A DNA stretch of 64,000 nucleotides from Trichobilharzia regenti (lineage: Eukaryota; Platyhelminthes; Trematoda; Strigeidida; Schistosomatidae). The notes beneath the pieces were generated by a model. It did not search any database. It saw only the letters and a program-made list of their open reading frames with translations, and was not told the origin of the DNA. The position numbers and the translations under genes were made by a program. Of the stretch, positions 1 to 11,100 are shown one piece after another (the stretch's first letter is position 1; each line of letters opens with the position of its first letter). The stretch covers positions 25,969,379 through 26,033,378 of the forward strand of contig OX235263.1 in NCBI GenBank assembly GCA_944472135.2, written 5' to 3'.

Positions 1-429
1 GTGTAATCAGGTCAACTTCTGTCTTAGTCCATCATCCCGGTTCATCAGACAATTGGGATTCCATTTGATATGAAGTACTTCTGATGATGATAGACGTTCT
101 TTGTGATTTCTGAAATTTTTGTGGATTATTTCAATATTAATGTCATATATAAGATAATACATCAGGTGTATAGATTTTGGGGAGAGGCATATAATTGTAA
201 GATTAATAGACGAATGTAAAATGTTACGTAACATGGTGTGAAATTTGATAACATAGAATTTAATATTGTAAAAATTAAGATAAAAAGTATACACATGAAT
301 AATTTTTGGTTTAAAATGTCAAGTAGATCAAGTGGAAAAGATTCAGAATGAGAGTCGTAATAATAATAATAATAATGATAATAATAATAATAATAATCGA
401 AGTAATAACGGAAAAGTACATAGAATAAT
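1..429. other. AT-rich flank, likely 3' remnant of the Penelope-like element
   Basis: No convincing gene is visible. The stretch lies immediately beyond the endonuclease remnant of the minus-strand Penelope-like element and probably includes its 3' region. It is strongly AT-rich and includes a trinucleotide repeat at about 357-405. Short frames on the minus strand are low-complexity translations of AT-rich DNA. Confidence 0.4.
357..405. repeat. (AAT)n microsatellite
   Basis: Runs of AAT units with a few interruptions are read directly from the sequence. A tyrosine-rich minus-strand frame across it is a by-product. Confidence 0.85.
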
Positions 430-644
430 AAAATAAAATAAAATATTTCAATATTGTCAAAATCAATTTCGTGGCCTGATTCCATAACGTGTAGAACTAT
501 GGCTGATTATTTTTCAAGTTTCCTAGTTCAACTGGATTTCTCGGTAGTCGAACAGATGCAGCTCTACGGTGTTCAATGTATATCGCATCAAATTTCAACC
601 ATTTTGTTTTGTAGATACAATTAGATAGAAAATCTTTTGGGATT
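430..644 (-). pseudogene. Penelope-like element, GIY-YIG endonuclease remnant
   Basis: On the minus strand the translation resembles the C-terminal GIY-YIG endonuclease of Penelope-like elements. It has a piece like NCIYKTKW..FDAIYI, then EHRRAAS.RLPRNPVELGN, then after a frame break MESGHEIDFDNIEIF. In intact relatives a YIGQTGR-type segment separates the first piece from the EHxRA piece; here it appears deleted, so the nuclease core is broken. It is the continuation of the RT remnant at 6208-6860, separated from it by the Gypsy insertion. Family call rests on remembered motif patterns. Confidence 0.72.
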
Positions 645-1104
645 TGTGGAGTCCTCGAAAATAAACTTATCCAAATTTTACTGCTATGTAAGAAATGAAC
701 ATATTGTACACTACTTTGTTTTAACCATAAACTCTGTACTTTGACTTTACCTCGGGTTTTGAATAAATATATAGTTCTGACTTCGACTCTCCATCTTCTC
801 CACCGTCTCAACTGCCGTCGATCAATTTTAATCACCTGCTTTCTATCTCAGATTTTTGCAGGAGCACCGTAGTTTCTTCCTACGTACTTTGGTCGACCTC
901 CGGAAACGTCAACATTGGAGAATTAGTACTGGAGCAGTCTTCCCGCAGCGCCTCTGGAGTCCATTACGTTTATTGTGGATTTTGGATCTTTGTAAACCCA
1001 AGTAACGAACTTTAATATATTCTTCCCGTAACTAAACTGATTTGGTATTTTATTTTCTATTTGAATTTGGGTAACTAAGCTAACAGAGTAAAAGGTCCAC
1101 CACA
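645..1104 (+). repeat. 5' LTR of Ty3/Gypsy element
   Basis: The segment starts TGTGGAGTCC and ends CCACCACA, giving the TG...CA termini of an LTR. It is repeated almost base for base at 5746-6207. The four bases before it (GATT, 641-644) recur after the 3' LTR. The two LTRs differ by a few substitutions and single-base indels, so insertion was fairly recent compared with the decayed host element. Confidence 0.95.
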
Positions 1105-1109
1105 ATAAT

Positions 1110-1120
1110 TGGTGAACCCG
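1110..1120 (+). promoter_or_regulatory. Primer binding site (tRNA-Trp type)
   Basis: TGGTGAACCCG lies five bases after the 5' LTR. It matches the complement of the 3' end of tRNA-Trp at 10 of 11 bases (the tRNA would predict TGGTGACCCCG). This fits the primer use reported for CsRn1-type elements. Confidence 0.65.
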
Positions 1121-1290
1121 TTTCGAACCTTTTTTATGGTTAACCCGTTTTCGAACCTTTTTGTTTCGATAGTTAACTCGTTTTGAACATTTTTGTTGCT
1201 ATTTTGGTCTTATAAACTCACATTGCTTTAATTTTTGTTACTACAAGTTTTGCTATTTTGTATATCTCTATACTTATATATTATATAGCA

Positions 1291-2180
1291 ATGGCTCCAT
1301 CTAAACGTACCCCTGTTCCTGAAGAAGGTAATAAAGGAGAAGAGACACTGAACTCTGCTGTTAACGCCTTGCTGGATTTACGACTACCTCAACTTGATCT
1401 GGCTGAACCACGTGTCTGGTTCACAATCATTGAACAGTTGTTTGCAGCTCGAGGTATTACGTCGCAGATTGCCATGTATGGCTGCGAATTAGCAGCAATA
1501 CCCACGGAAGTACTACGAGAGGTTATCGATGTCATAGACAGCAAACCTACAGACTCTCAGTATGACAAACTAAAAGCTGCACTCATCTAGCGGACCACTC
1601 TCTCCGATGAGAAACGCATACAACAACTACTTACTTCGTGTGATCTAGGTACAAAAAAGCCATCTCAACTACTTAGACATATGCGCCAGTTGAATGGATC
1701 ACACAAAGTAGATGAGTTAATTCTACGTCAGATGTTCTTACAACGTTTGCCACAAAACGTTCAGCAAATCCTAACAATATCTTCTAGGACGACAGACCTT
1801 GAAGAATTAGCTAAGATGGCAGACGATATCATGGATGCATTATCAAATAATGGCATAAGTAGCGTGTCTACAGCGGCAGTACCACTAAGCCCTTCCACAT
1901 CTATGAAGGATGCACCAATGTTTTGGTTACTTTCCCAGTTAACATCTCAAATGCAAGACTTATGACTGGAAGTGTCCGAGCTTCAAGCACAACGGAACCA
2001 GTGACATACGGTATCCAAGCAACGGCGATCAAGATCTAGACAACGTTCTAGAACACCGTCTCAAAGCCGTAACATTTGTTGGTATCATAGGAGGTATGGG
2101 CATAATGCCCTGAAGTGTGTTCGACCGTGCATATACAACAGTGGTAACTCAACTCAGGGAAACTCCCCAGCCAGACAGTA
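1291..2180 (+). pseudogene. gag of the Gypsy element (three in-frame stops)
   Basis: The frame starts at ATG 1291 after the primer site. The N-terminal part has the LPQLDL..PRVWFTIIEQLFAARGI pattern of CsRn1-type capsid proteins, followed by a region like ILRQMFLQRLPQNVQQIL. The same frame carries stops at 1588-1590 (TAG), 1963-1965 (TGA) and 2002-2004 (TGA). After these it encodes the nucleocapsid finger at 2077-2130: C-WY-H-9 residues-C-VRP-C. Both TGA codons could have come from CGA by C-to-T change. Protease follows in a different frame (-1), so expression would have needed a frameshift. Confidence 0.85.
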
Positions 2181-5100
2181 ATGGCGATGGTTGTTACTGG
2201 CAATCACCCCAGTCGCCTTTTCGATGTGAGGGATTTGACTACCGGCACATTATTCCTGGTAGATACAGGCGCCGAGGTCAGTGTTATTCCCCCCTCACTA
2301 TCCAGGCGATCAGCCAAAATACCTGGTAAACTTTCACTCCGTGCTGCCAACCAAACCAACATACAGACGTATGGCGAACAGTCAATGATTTTAAACTTAG
2401 GACTACGCCGACGTTTCACATGGATCTTCATAGTAGCTGACGTACGTCACGCTATACTAGGTGCAGACTTCCTAAGTCACTTCAATCTGTTAGTTGATAT
2501 CAGCAAGAAAAAACTGTTGACAATTGCACCCAACTCAAGATCCATGGTATTACATGTGACTACTCTGTTCATAGCATCTGTATAGAGAAGCCGGAGAGTG
2601 AAATGTTCTCTGCTTTATTGACAACGATTTCCTAAAATCCTTAAACCATCATACAACGTCGAAGATATATCTCATACAGTTACGCATAAGATCATCACAA
2701 CAGGACAACCTGTGAAGGCACGTCCACGACGGTTACCACCCGATAAACTAGCAGCAGCTAAGTCGGAATTCGAACATATGATGCAGCTAGGCATCATACG
2801 ACCATCTAACAGTCCATGGTCTTCACCTTTGCATATGGTACCTAAAACTAATCATGACTGGCGACCATGTGGAGATTATCGCGCTTTGAATAACGCTACG
2901 GTCCCAGACCGTTATCCTATACCTCATCTCCACGACTTCTCCTTGACCTTACATGGAAAGACCATTTTTACTAAAGTTGACTTGGTCAGGGCATATCATC
3001 AAATACCAGTCGCTCCAGAAGACATTGCAAAAACAGCAATTATTACGCCTTTTGGATTATTCGAATTCTTGAGAATGCCTTTCGGACTAAAGAATGCTGC
3101 TCAAACATTTCAGCGTTTTATGGACCAAGTTACCCAAGGTCTTGATTTCGTCTTTGTATACATCGACGATGTCTTAATCGCCAGCTCATCGATGGAAGAA
3201 CATATGGAACACTTAAGTCTGTTATTTCAAAGGTTTGAACAATTTGGAGTTGTTATCAATCCAAAGAAATGTATTTTTGGTTCCCCTTCCATTGAATTCT
3301 TAGGACATCGAATAACTGCCGAAGGCATCAGACCTACCGAAGATAAGATAAAAACTATTAAGAACTTTCCCGAACCTGATTCCTTAAAGAAACTTAGACG
3401 TTTTCTCGGGATGTTCAACTTCTACCGACGTTTTATTCCATCATGTGCCTCCATAGTTCAACCACTGACCGACCTACTTAGATGCAATTCGAAGAAATTT
3501 CAGTGGTCTGAAGAAGTAAAAGCAGCATTTAATAATGCAAAAGATGCCTTATCCAACGTTGTAATGTTATCTCACATCAACCCAGAAGCTTCACTCATTT
3601 TATGTACAGATGCATCGCAGGTAGCAGTGGGAGCAGTTTTACAACAAAAGTTCAATAATGACACCACTCCACTTGCTTTCTTCTCCAAGAAATTGGAACC
3701 TGCGCAAACTCGTTACAGCACTTTTGGCAGAGAACTGTTAGCCATCTACCTAGCAGTTAAACATTTCAGCTTCCTACTACAAGGTCGACATTTTACTATC
3801 TTAACCGACCATAAGCCTCTTTGTTATGCTTTCACCACTTCGTTGGACAGACACTCTTCGAGAGAAGCCAGACAACTGGATTATATATCACAATTCTCAA
3901 CAGACATCCAGTTCATCAAAGGAGATTCCAAAATCGTAGCCGATTCTTTGTCTCGATGTGACGTTAATCACCTTCTATCTTCGATAGATATTAGCTTAGA
4001 CAATATAGCCAAGCTGCAGAAAAATGACGCCGAACTTCATACTTGCAGACGAAACTCCTCCCTACAGTTGCAGGATGTACCTATTCCCCTGTCTGATACA
4101 ACTATCGTCTGCGACGTTTCAACGGGCGTTCATAGACCTTTTGTTCCACTAAGTTGTCGAAAACCTTTGTTTGAACATCTACATTCTTGTGTCATCCTGG
4201 AGTGCGTGCTACGGTCAAGTTAATCAGCGAGCGTTTTGTTTGGCCCAAGATGAACTCCGATATTCGGAAATGGGCCCGCCAATGCTTGCAATGTCAAAGA
4301 TCCAAGGTACATCATCATACCGTCACACCTCCAAAACAGTTCAATTTACCGATAAACGATTTCAACACGTTCATATAGATATTATTGGACCATTACCGCC
4401 ATCCAGAGGATTTACTCATATACTTACTGCTATTGATCGATTTACCCGATGGCTATTGCTTGTCCACTCAACGACATATCCGCAGAAAATACCGCTTTGG
4501 TTTTCTTAGATCGTTGGGTGTAAAACTACGGAGTACCAACAACTATTACAACAGACCGAGGAGCTCAATTTCAAATCAGTCTGTTTCGAGAGTTTACGAG
4601 ACTCCTTGGAGTGAACCATATCTCCACTACAGCTTATCATCCTGCAGCGAATGGTCTGGTGGAACGCTTCCATCGACAACTGAAAAGCTCACTAATGGCA
4701 CAAGCTGACTCATCTAAGTGGAGTGAACACCTACCATTAGTTCTTCTCAGTATCCGATCAACTGTCAAAGAAGATTTGGGATAAACACCAGCTCAACTTG
4801 TGTATGGTGCTACCCTCACATTGCCTGGTCAGTTGGTTCCATCTAATGATTCAATTGAAGTAAATATCTCCGACTTCACCAACCGCCTTACCCAGCAAAT
4901 GCTCCAGCTTCGACCAGTAGCCCCTCGCCAATCACTTCAGAAAGCTCAAGTTAATAAGAATCTACTCATTTGCAGATTTGTATTTTTTCGCGTCGATGCC
5001 ATTAGAAAAGGTTTACAACATCCATATGAAGGTCCTTTTCTAGTACTTAAACGCACCGATAAATACTTCACGCTGAACAAATATGGTAAACCGGAGACTG

Positions 5101-5288
5101 TTTCTATCGACCGTCTTAAACCAGCGTACACCGACAGCGAATATGAAACACTACCAACGCCGGCACCAATAAACAATCAGAAAGTCAATGCAACTCCAAC
5201 TCTCCCGCTCTTCACACTTCCCCCTGTACAGACACGCAGTGGACGGCAGATCTGTAAACCTGCCCGCTATGTTCATTTTATTGACTGA
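2181..5288 (+). pseudogene. pol of the Gypsy element (PR-RT-RNaseH-IN), frameshifted
   Basis: The aspartic protease DTGA motif lies at 2262-2273 in a frame that stops at 2583-2585. The same frame reopens and runs 2712-4223 through reverse transcriptase (catalytic YIDD at 3159-3170, [13 protein letters not shown] upstream) and RNase H (TDAS near 3608, TDHKPL near 3810). The integrase is broken: the HHCC finger is in one frame (about 4187-4300), the first catalytic Asp region (HIDIIGPLPP) in another (about 4370-4470), and later the [15 protein letters not shown] segment in a third. The C-terminal part 4800-5288 keeps a GPY/F-type motif (HPYEGPFLVL). The enzyme set is recognisable but could not be translated as one protein. 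Confidence 0.9.
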
Positions 5289-5731
5289 CATAAACGTTAA
5301 CCTCATTTAGACATTCTTCTCATTACTATTGTTGTCGGCATTGATTTCATTATAACCATTAATATTTATTAGTATTATTGTTTGCTGTTCGTTAACTGTA
5401 CTGCAAGCACACGCATTCACCAAGTATATGTATATTTCTATTTATATATGAATTTCACAAATGTTAACGAACATGTCATGGTTTATTATGTACATAAATT
5501 TTTTATTTAAAATTATAACAAGTTTTGATTTTTTTTAAATTCCTGTATGTGCTTGTATGTGCTAAACTTTATACGACACGGATGCATTCCATACATCCTG
5601 ATCTAACTTTGTATCTTTATTGTTGTCGATGTTTTTTTTGTTATCCTTATTGTTGATATTATCCCTTATTTATATTGCTTATATTCATGTAATCGTCCAC
5701 GAGGACAGTACTGATGGTCCTCCGGACCTCT
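5289..5731. other. 3' untranslated part of the Gypsy element
   Basis: T-rich sequence between the end of pol and the polypurine tract. No gene is seen in it. Confidence 0.6.
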
Positions 5732-5742
5732 AAGAGGGGGAG
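5732..5742 (+). promoter_or_regulatory. Polypurine tract
   Basis: AAGAGGGGGAG lies just before the 3' LTR, in the position used to prime plus-strand DNA synthesis. Confidence 0.8.
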
Positions 5743-5745
5743 CCC

Positions 5746-6207
5746 TGTGGAGTCCTCAAAAATAAACTTATCCAAATTTTACTGCTATGTAAGAAATGAA
5801 CATATTGTACACTACTTTGTTTTAACCATAAACTCTGTACTTTGACTTTACCTCGGGTTTTGAATAAATATATAGTTCTGACTTCGACTCTCCATCTTCT
5901 CCACCGTCTCAACTGCCGTCGATCAATTTTAATCACCTGCTTTCTATCTCAGATTTTTGCAGGAGCACCGTAGTTTCTTCCTACGTACTTTGGTCGACCT
6001 CCGGAAACGTCAACATTGGAGAATTAGTACTGGAGCAGTCTTCCCGCAGCGCCTCTGGAGTCCATTACGTTTATTGTGGATTTTTGGATCTTTGTAAACC
6101 CAAGTAACGAAACTTTAATATATTCTTCCCGTAACTAAACTGATTTGGTATTTTATTTTCTATTTGAATTTGGGTAACTAAGCTAACAGAGTAAAAGGTC
6201 CACCACA
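5746..6207 (+). repeat. 3' LTR of Ty3/Gypsy element
   Basis: Starts TGTGGAGTCC and ends CCACCACA; matches the 5' LTR over its length apart from a few differences such as CTCAAAAAT for CTCGAAAAT. GATT follows it at 6208-6211, completing the target duplication. Confidence 0.95.
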
Positions 6208-6860
6208 GATTTGGTCTTTTATATGGACAAGGTTGTTTCGCAGTGTTTCTGATGCTTTGAAGAAAACTCTGATGTCGAGCTTATCAAGTACTTTTCTCAT
6301 ATCATCTGACGTCTCTGATCGATAAGGAATGACAACTGTTGAGGTCCATATTTTCGGAATAGGTTTTCTATCATACTTGATGTCAGTGTTGATTTTGTTG
6401 ATGAAGTTCTTTGGGTAGTTGTTTTACTTGAGAGTCTCAATAATTTTCAAGTATTGGTTTTTGTAGGGATTTTGTTTGATTGCATGGAGGAATTTAAAAA
6501 AAAATAAAGTCTCAATAATGTTTGATATTTTTTTCTTTCTCACCCGTTAACATCAAAGAGTGTGCTTGTCTGAGAAGACTTGAAACAACTGATAGCTTTG
6601 CACTAATGGTGTGTGATGATCCGAAATCGAAATATTTGTTGGAGTGGGTTTTTTTCCTGAATATAGATGTACTAAAATTTCCGTTTTCCCCCCTATTAAA
6701 TAGGCAGTATAGAAATGATAGTTCACTGATGTCTGATTCTGCTCTTGAAGTAAACTGGATGGCGGAAGCTAGATTGTTCAGTTTTCCAAGAATGAACTGT
6801 GTAGATCTCGTTTTATCACTACAAAATTATCATTTACATATCTTAACCATATTTTAGGAG
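6208..6860 (-). pseudogene. Penelope-like element reverse transcriptase remnant
   Basis: Read from 6860 downward on the minus strand. Translation gives the PLE pattern RYVNDNFVVIKRD, where relatives have a YVDD catalytic core, so the first Asp is changed to Asn. It continues with a KKTHSNKYFDFGSSH segment and, nearer 6208, a linker with VVIPYRSETSDDMRKVL and ASETLRNNLVHIKD. Stops and frame changes interrupt it. The linker runs straight into the Gypsy LTR and resumes at 644. Schistosomes are known to carry PLEs (Cercyon in S. mansoni); the exact family was not established. Confidence 0.8.
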
Positions 6861-6887
6861 TGATTATGCATCATCATCGAACAAACC

Positions 6888-8080
6888 ATGGAATGGCAAA
6901 CAAACCTCTACCTCAACTTTATCGACTTTGATAAGGCCTTCGATAGCGCTAACCGCGAAGTAATTTGGAAACTAAGGTGTACCCCAAATATTCATCAACC
7001 TTATTCAACAGCTGCACGACAACGGCACATGTCAAATGATCCACAACGGAAAACTCAGCGAGGCGTTTGGAATAAACACAGGAGTCAGACAAGGGTGCTT
7101 ATTATCACCAATGATATTCCTAATTGTGGCGGACTGAAATATTCGGGAAACGAGAAGACAGGGATGTCCTGGACCGACTGACGCGAAGAACCTAGAAGAC
7201 CTCGTTTGCTCGAGGTGATGATTTATGTTTGATGTCACAAAAAATCGAAGACTAAAAAGCGGAAACCGAAAAACTGACCGAAACAGCAGGTAGTGAAGAC
7301 AAGACTCCAGGTGAAAATAGACAAGATGGAGGTTATGAAAATAACCAACTACCACCACCACCAACACCAACAACAGCAACATCCAGCGTCAATCACCATC
7401 AACGAACGGGATTTGAAAGGGGTTACTTCATTCACTTATCTAGGGAGCATTCTCTCAACAACAGGGAGTGGGAACGGACGAGGATGTCAAATTGAGAACC
7501 GATTAGGCGAGAAAAACATTCATCAACCTGGAACCAATCTGGAAATCTTCGTCACTCAGCCAACATCAACAACAAAATCCAGTCGGATTTTCAATACAAA
7601 CGTCAAGTCAGTCAGTTCTTCTATGCGGATCAGAAACTTGGCGGACAGGTCACAAAGAATATTTCCAACAGTCTGTTGCAGACCTTTATTAACAACTGTC
7701 TTCGCTGGATCTATACTGAAGATCAGATGGCCGGGCCGGAAAGAATCACCAACAAGGAACTATGGGAACAAACAAAACAAGAAACAATCGCCCAACAAAT
7801 ATGCAGGAGAAAGTAGATGGAGATGGATCGGACACTCGCTGAGGAGACCGCTGGGTGACTCGCGCGTCAAGCACTCGAGTGAAACCCGAAAGGGAAGCGG
7901 CGAGTGGGAAATCAGTGCTTGGGTGACATCGAGGAGATGGTGTGAATAGGAGTTGAAAGAGTATGGACTAAAATGGATGTAGGTGAAAAGTACAGCAGAA
8001 AACAGAAGCAAGTGGAGACGTCCATTTGAAGCCCTATGTTCACCGTAGGAACTCGAGGGAACAATAACAATAATAAGACC
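6888..8080 (+). mobile_element. RTE-like non-LTR retrotransposon fragment (outer, left)
   Basis: A plus-strand reverse-transcriptase relic: LYLNFIDFDKAFDSANREVIWKL near 6900, followed by frames from the rest of RT and the C-terminal region (SFTYLGSILSTTGS near 7430, RWRWIGHSLRR near 7815). It ends in an (AAT/AAC)-rich tail near 8055-8080. Several stops and frame changes are present. The part from about 7286 lies in the left palindrome arm and is mirrored at 19720-20513; 6888-7285 has no counterpart there. Its tail ends about 65 bases from the stop codon of the MEG-like gene, which it faces. Confidence 0.75.
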
Positions 8081-8144
8081 TTCACTTCGTAGAGAGTAGC
8101 TTCATAGTTCACGATAAACGTAGTATGACAGTCACTGTCAATTG

Positions 8145-11100
8145 TTATTTAGCCGAATAATTTGACAAACATCTGTCTGTGAAATAGGAAGGATAAAAGT
8201 TGTGGAACATTCTTCCACAAAGCAATGACATGTTTCGAATTACCTTCAGTGCGACTAACCGACAGAAGACTATCACATTCACTTAAATCCGGCTGTTGTC
8301 CGATACCTATTCAAGAAGAAAGAATAATATTGACGGTATTTCGTCGGCTACAATGAACATGGTGTGTTCAGTATTACTGATCACCAGTATTCTGTGATTT
8401 GACTTACGGCTTGGACGGGCTGAAATACACAGACGTCAACACATACAAACATATTACTCGTTTATCATAACATTGGAAATAATGTGTACGTGTAGGTTGT
8501 GAATTTCGCCAACCTGTTGATGAAGTGAAAGTGATTCTTGGTGGGTAAACAATGACTGAAAGATGTTAAGAGGGAGAAACCTGAAGTTTCGAATCTTCAT
8601 AGGAATTGACCATGAGTCCATGAGCTGCTCATCTTCGGATTAGGCGGTATGCACACTGTTCCCAACTAGGTTTCATTTGCTCCCAATTCACCTCTGAACA
8701 CTGTGAGCGGCTGGGCATCAACTATTCAAAACGACGTGCTCATTCACAAAACGATTTTAGTGAGTAGCATCGGAGAGTAATCACCTGTTTTGTTTTTGAC
8801 AGTCTCACAAACAAACCGAGTCCCAACACACTGGCACTGGTTCACAAAGTGACAACAGACGTATACAAAATCACTACTGGATGTCAATTATTGTGTAGTG
8901 ACTGACAAATTCATTCAAATATCCAACAGATAAACACATCTGTCTTCCAGTCACACACCTGCGCTATCAACGATAACTAAGTTAGCATTTAAATACGTTG
9001 ACTTGGCCAGAAGAATGAGAAACCGTAAGCAGAAGTGAAACTAATCTGCCCAACCAATAATATCAGTGCTTACATTGAGATCCATGGATTAATGATTCCT
9101 TCCAGAGAGTTCTACTCTGAGGTATGGAGAAGAAATTCCCTGAATAAAATGCAAAAAGGACAGAATATTTATCGACCAGTAGTTTAAAAATCACGTGTCA
9201 CACTGGTCGAATGGCACAAATTCAATGGATAATTTCATGTTTGTCTCCCCATCTGGGAAATATTAGTGGCCTATAGGTCAGGCTTTTCAGCGAGTAAATC
9301 AACTGAGTCAGTTTTGTCAACATCTTTCGCCATTACGTATCACTGAGCAGAGATTGGATGAAATGCTAGATAGGCTTGTAGTCTCCTATACTGGTTGTAT
9401 CCAAGTGACTGAAAGTGAAATTTGGGATGAGCATCTTAAGCAGCTGAAAGCAGTCTGCCACACTCACACTCATCTTTCAACAGCAGCAGTGTGACACAAC
9501 TCAATTTCATTCACAAATCAGCCTCGACACTTCGCCGATTGAAATGCAAAGCGAACAAGATCAAACAGAATGTGGTATGAATTATGAGGGCGTACTTACC
9601 GTATGCCTGCCGCACCCTATAGATGCTCCGTGAAATGCCTGAGGAAATAAATCAATACGTGACAAATTCGCGATAGACAACAATTGGGATAATAAAAGGC
9701 GATTAATTCTTAACCAGAAGATACCCAAGTTGAATAGGTAGCACTATTCAGACATATTGTTTCAACAACTGAACGTCAGCCTTCACATGTCTGTGTGATA
9801 TTCAGTAGTGGCGTTAATTCAAAGTCTATTTAACGAGAGATTTCAATAGTCTAGTAAATTTTTTTGCAGGTTAAAGATGAACAACAAACATTTCACTTAC
9901 TTCTGTAAATATCCGGTTGGTAGTAGTGTTGAGAAATATTGGATAGACAATTCGCAACTAAAAGAACGATTATTTCTCAATATTGATTAAATTTGTTGAC
10001 TTACACGCAGTGATACTTTTACCCGTTTCTCTGGCCTGTCTTTCCAAGCGGGCTGGAGTGAGAAAGAGACAAACAGTTTGTTGCAAGACACTGGAGACAG
10101 TGTTGTCAATATTGCTCGCTTCTCAAATATTGAAATAAAAGCTGATGAATAAACGGACGGTAGTGTGGCATCACCAGTTCTCTGTCTCCAATGATACCTA
10201 GATATTGATGTTTACACACATTTGAACAGCATTTGACAATTGTTTACTGCATGTTCATGCACAAAGTATTTAACATCCTCCAGCGACTAGTAATGCGAAA
10301 CCGCAGATTCACTTCAAAACACAAAATCTATGTACGAAACACCTCGAAACTGATATTAGTTATATTGTGATTGTCATCGATTTACAGGTTATAAAGCTAC
10401 ATCACACCACTGACATCCTTAGTAGGGAGGGTAAATAGAGGCTGTGAACACTCCACGTTTGTTGAAGGATTATGACAGGGGAGGAAGAGAGGGTTACGTG
10501 TGGAGCTTAGTTATCTTGTAGTTGCAAGTGATACCATTGTGACTAATAAATATCACTAGAAACATCATCCAGGGAATAAACCTCTTTCACTCTGTCATAT
10601 GTCCAACAATCACATTAATTTTCAACTGTACACTACCACTAACACAGAGTTGAAGTAACACGCATACTATTGAGTCGAAGCATCACCGACACAACAAATT
10701 AAGAAATAACATACAAAATTTCACATGGTAAGTAAAATCAGGCTTGTAAAAGCACCTTCCAATGTGTTCACTTCTTCTTCCACAGTGGCTTTCCGATTAT
10801 TGACATCCACTATACTGTCTGTAAAACAATTGCAAATGTTCCACAAATGAATTATTAATGACTATAGAAATCATGGTTAATGTCAAAACTGATCATCAGT
10901 CACTCTGAATTCGTCTACATTCACAAAGGGTTTCAGTGTTACACGCTGAATATGCTTCCATCAATCAACTCAAACGCAGATAATTGCAAATTCGGAGAGA
11001 ATACGATAAATCATTCGACAAATAAAAATGAAAATGAACGTAGACTCTATTACTTCATCAAATGTTAGGCGAATGTATGAAATATTGAAGAACATTGAAT

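Larger units (their letters stand above)
645..6207 (+). mobile_element. Ty3/Gypsy LTR retrotransposon, CsRn1-like clade, inactive
   Basis: A complete but damaged element of about 5.56 kb: LTR, primer binding site, gag, protease, reverse transcriptase, RNase H, integrase, polypurine tract, LTR. It is flanked by the target duplication GATT (641-644 and 6208-6211). The gag has the unusual C-x2-H-x9-C-x3-C finger and the primer site fits tRNA-Trp, both known for the CsRn1 clade first described in the liver fluke Clonorchis and also seen in schistosome elements such as Boudicca. Stops in gag and frameshifts in integrase show it cannot be autonomous. It sits in the opposite orientation inside a Penelope-like element. 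Confidence 0.9.

Noticed and set aside
497..835. Arginine-rich minus-strand frame at 497-835 (also 5730-5936)
   Set aside because: Mostly antisense of the LTR; it occurs twice only because the LTR does. Its part before 645 belongs to the PLE remnant.
9290..9520. Plus-strand frame with an RT-like look (SEIWDEHLKQLKAV)
   Set aside because: Only a weak resemblance to Gypsy RT; it lies in a MEG intron and has no second motif.
10880..11068. Mirror-image frames at 10880-11068 and 16731-16919
   Set aside because: They lie in intron 3 of the MEG-like genes and overlap exon-free AT-rich DNA on the opposite strand. One differs by a residue between the arms, and nothing supports coding.
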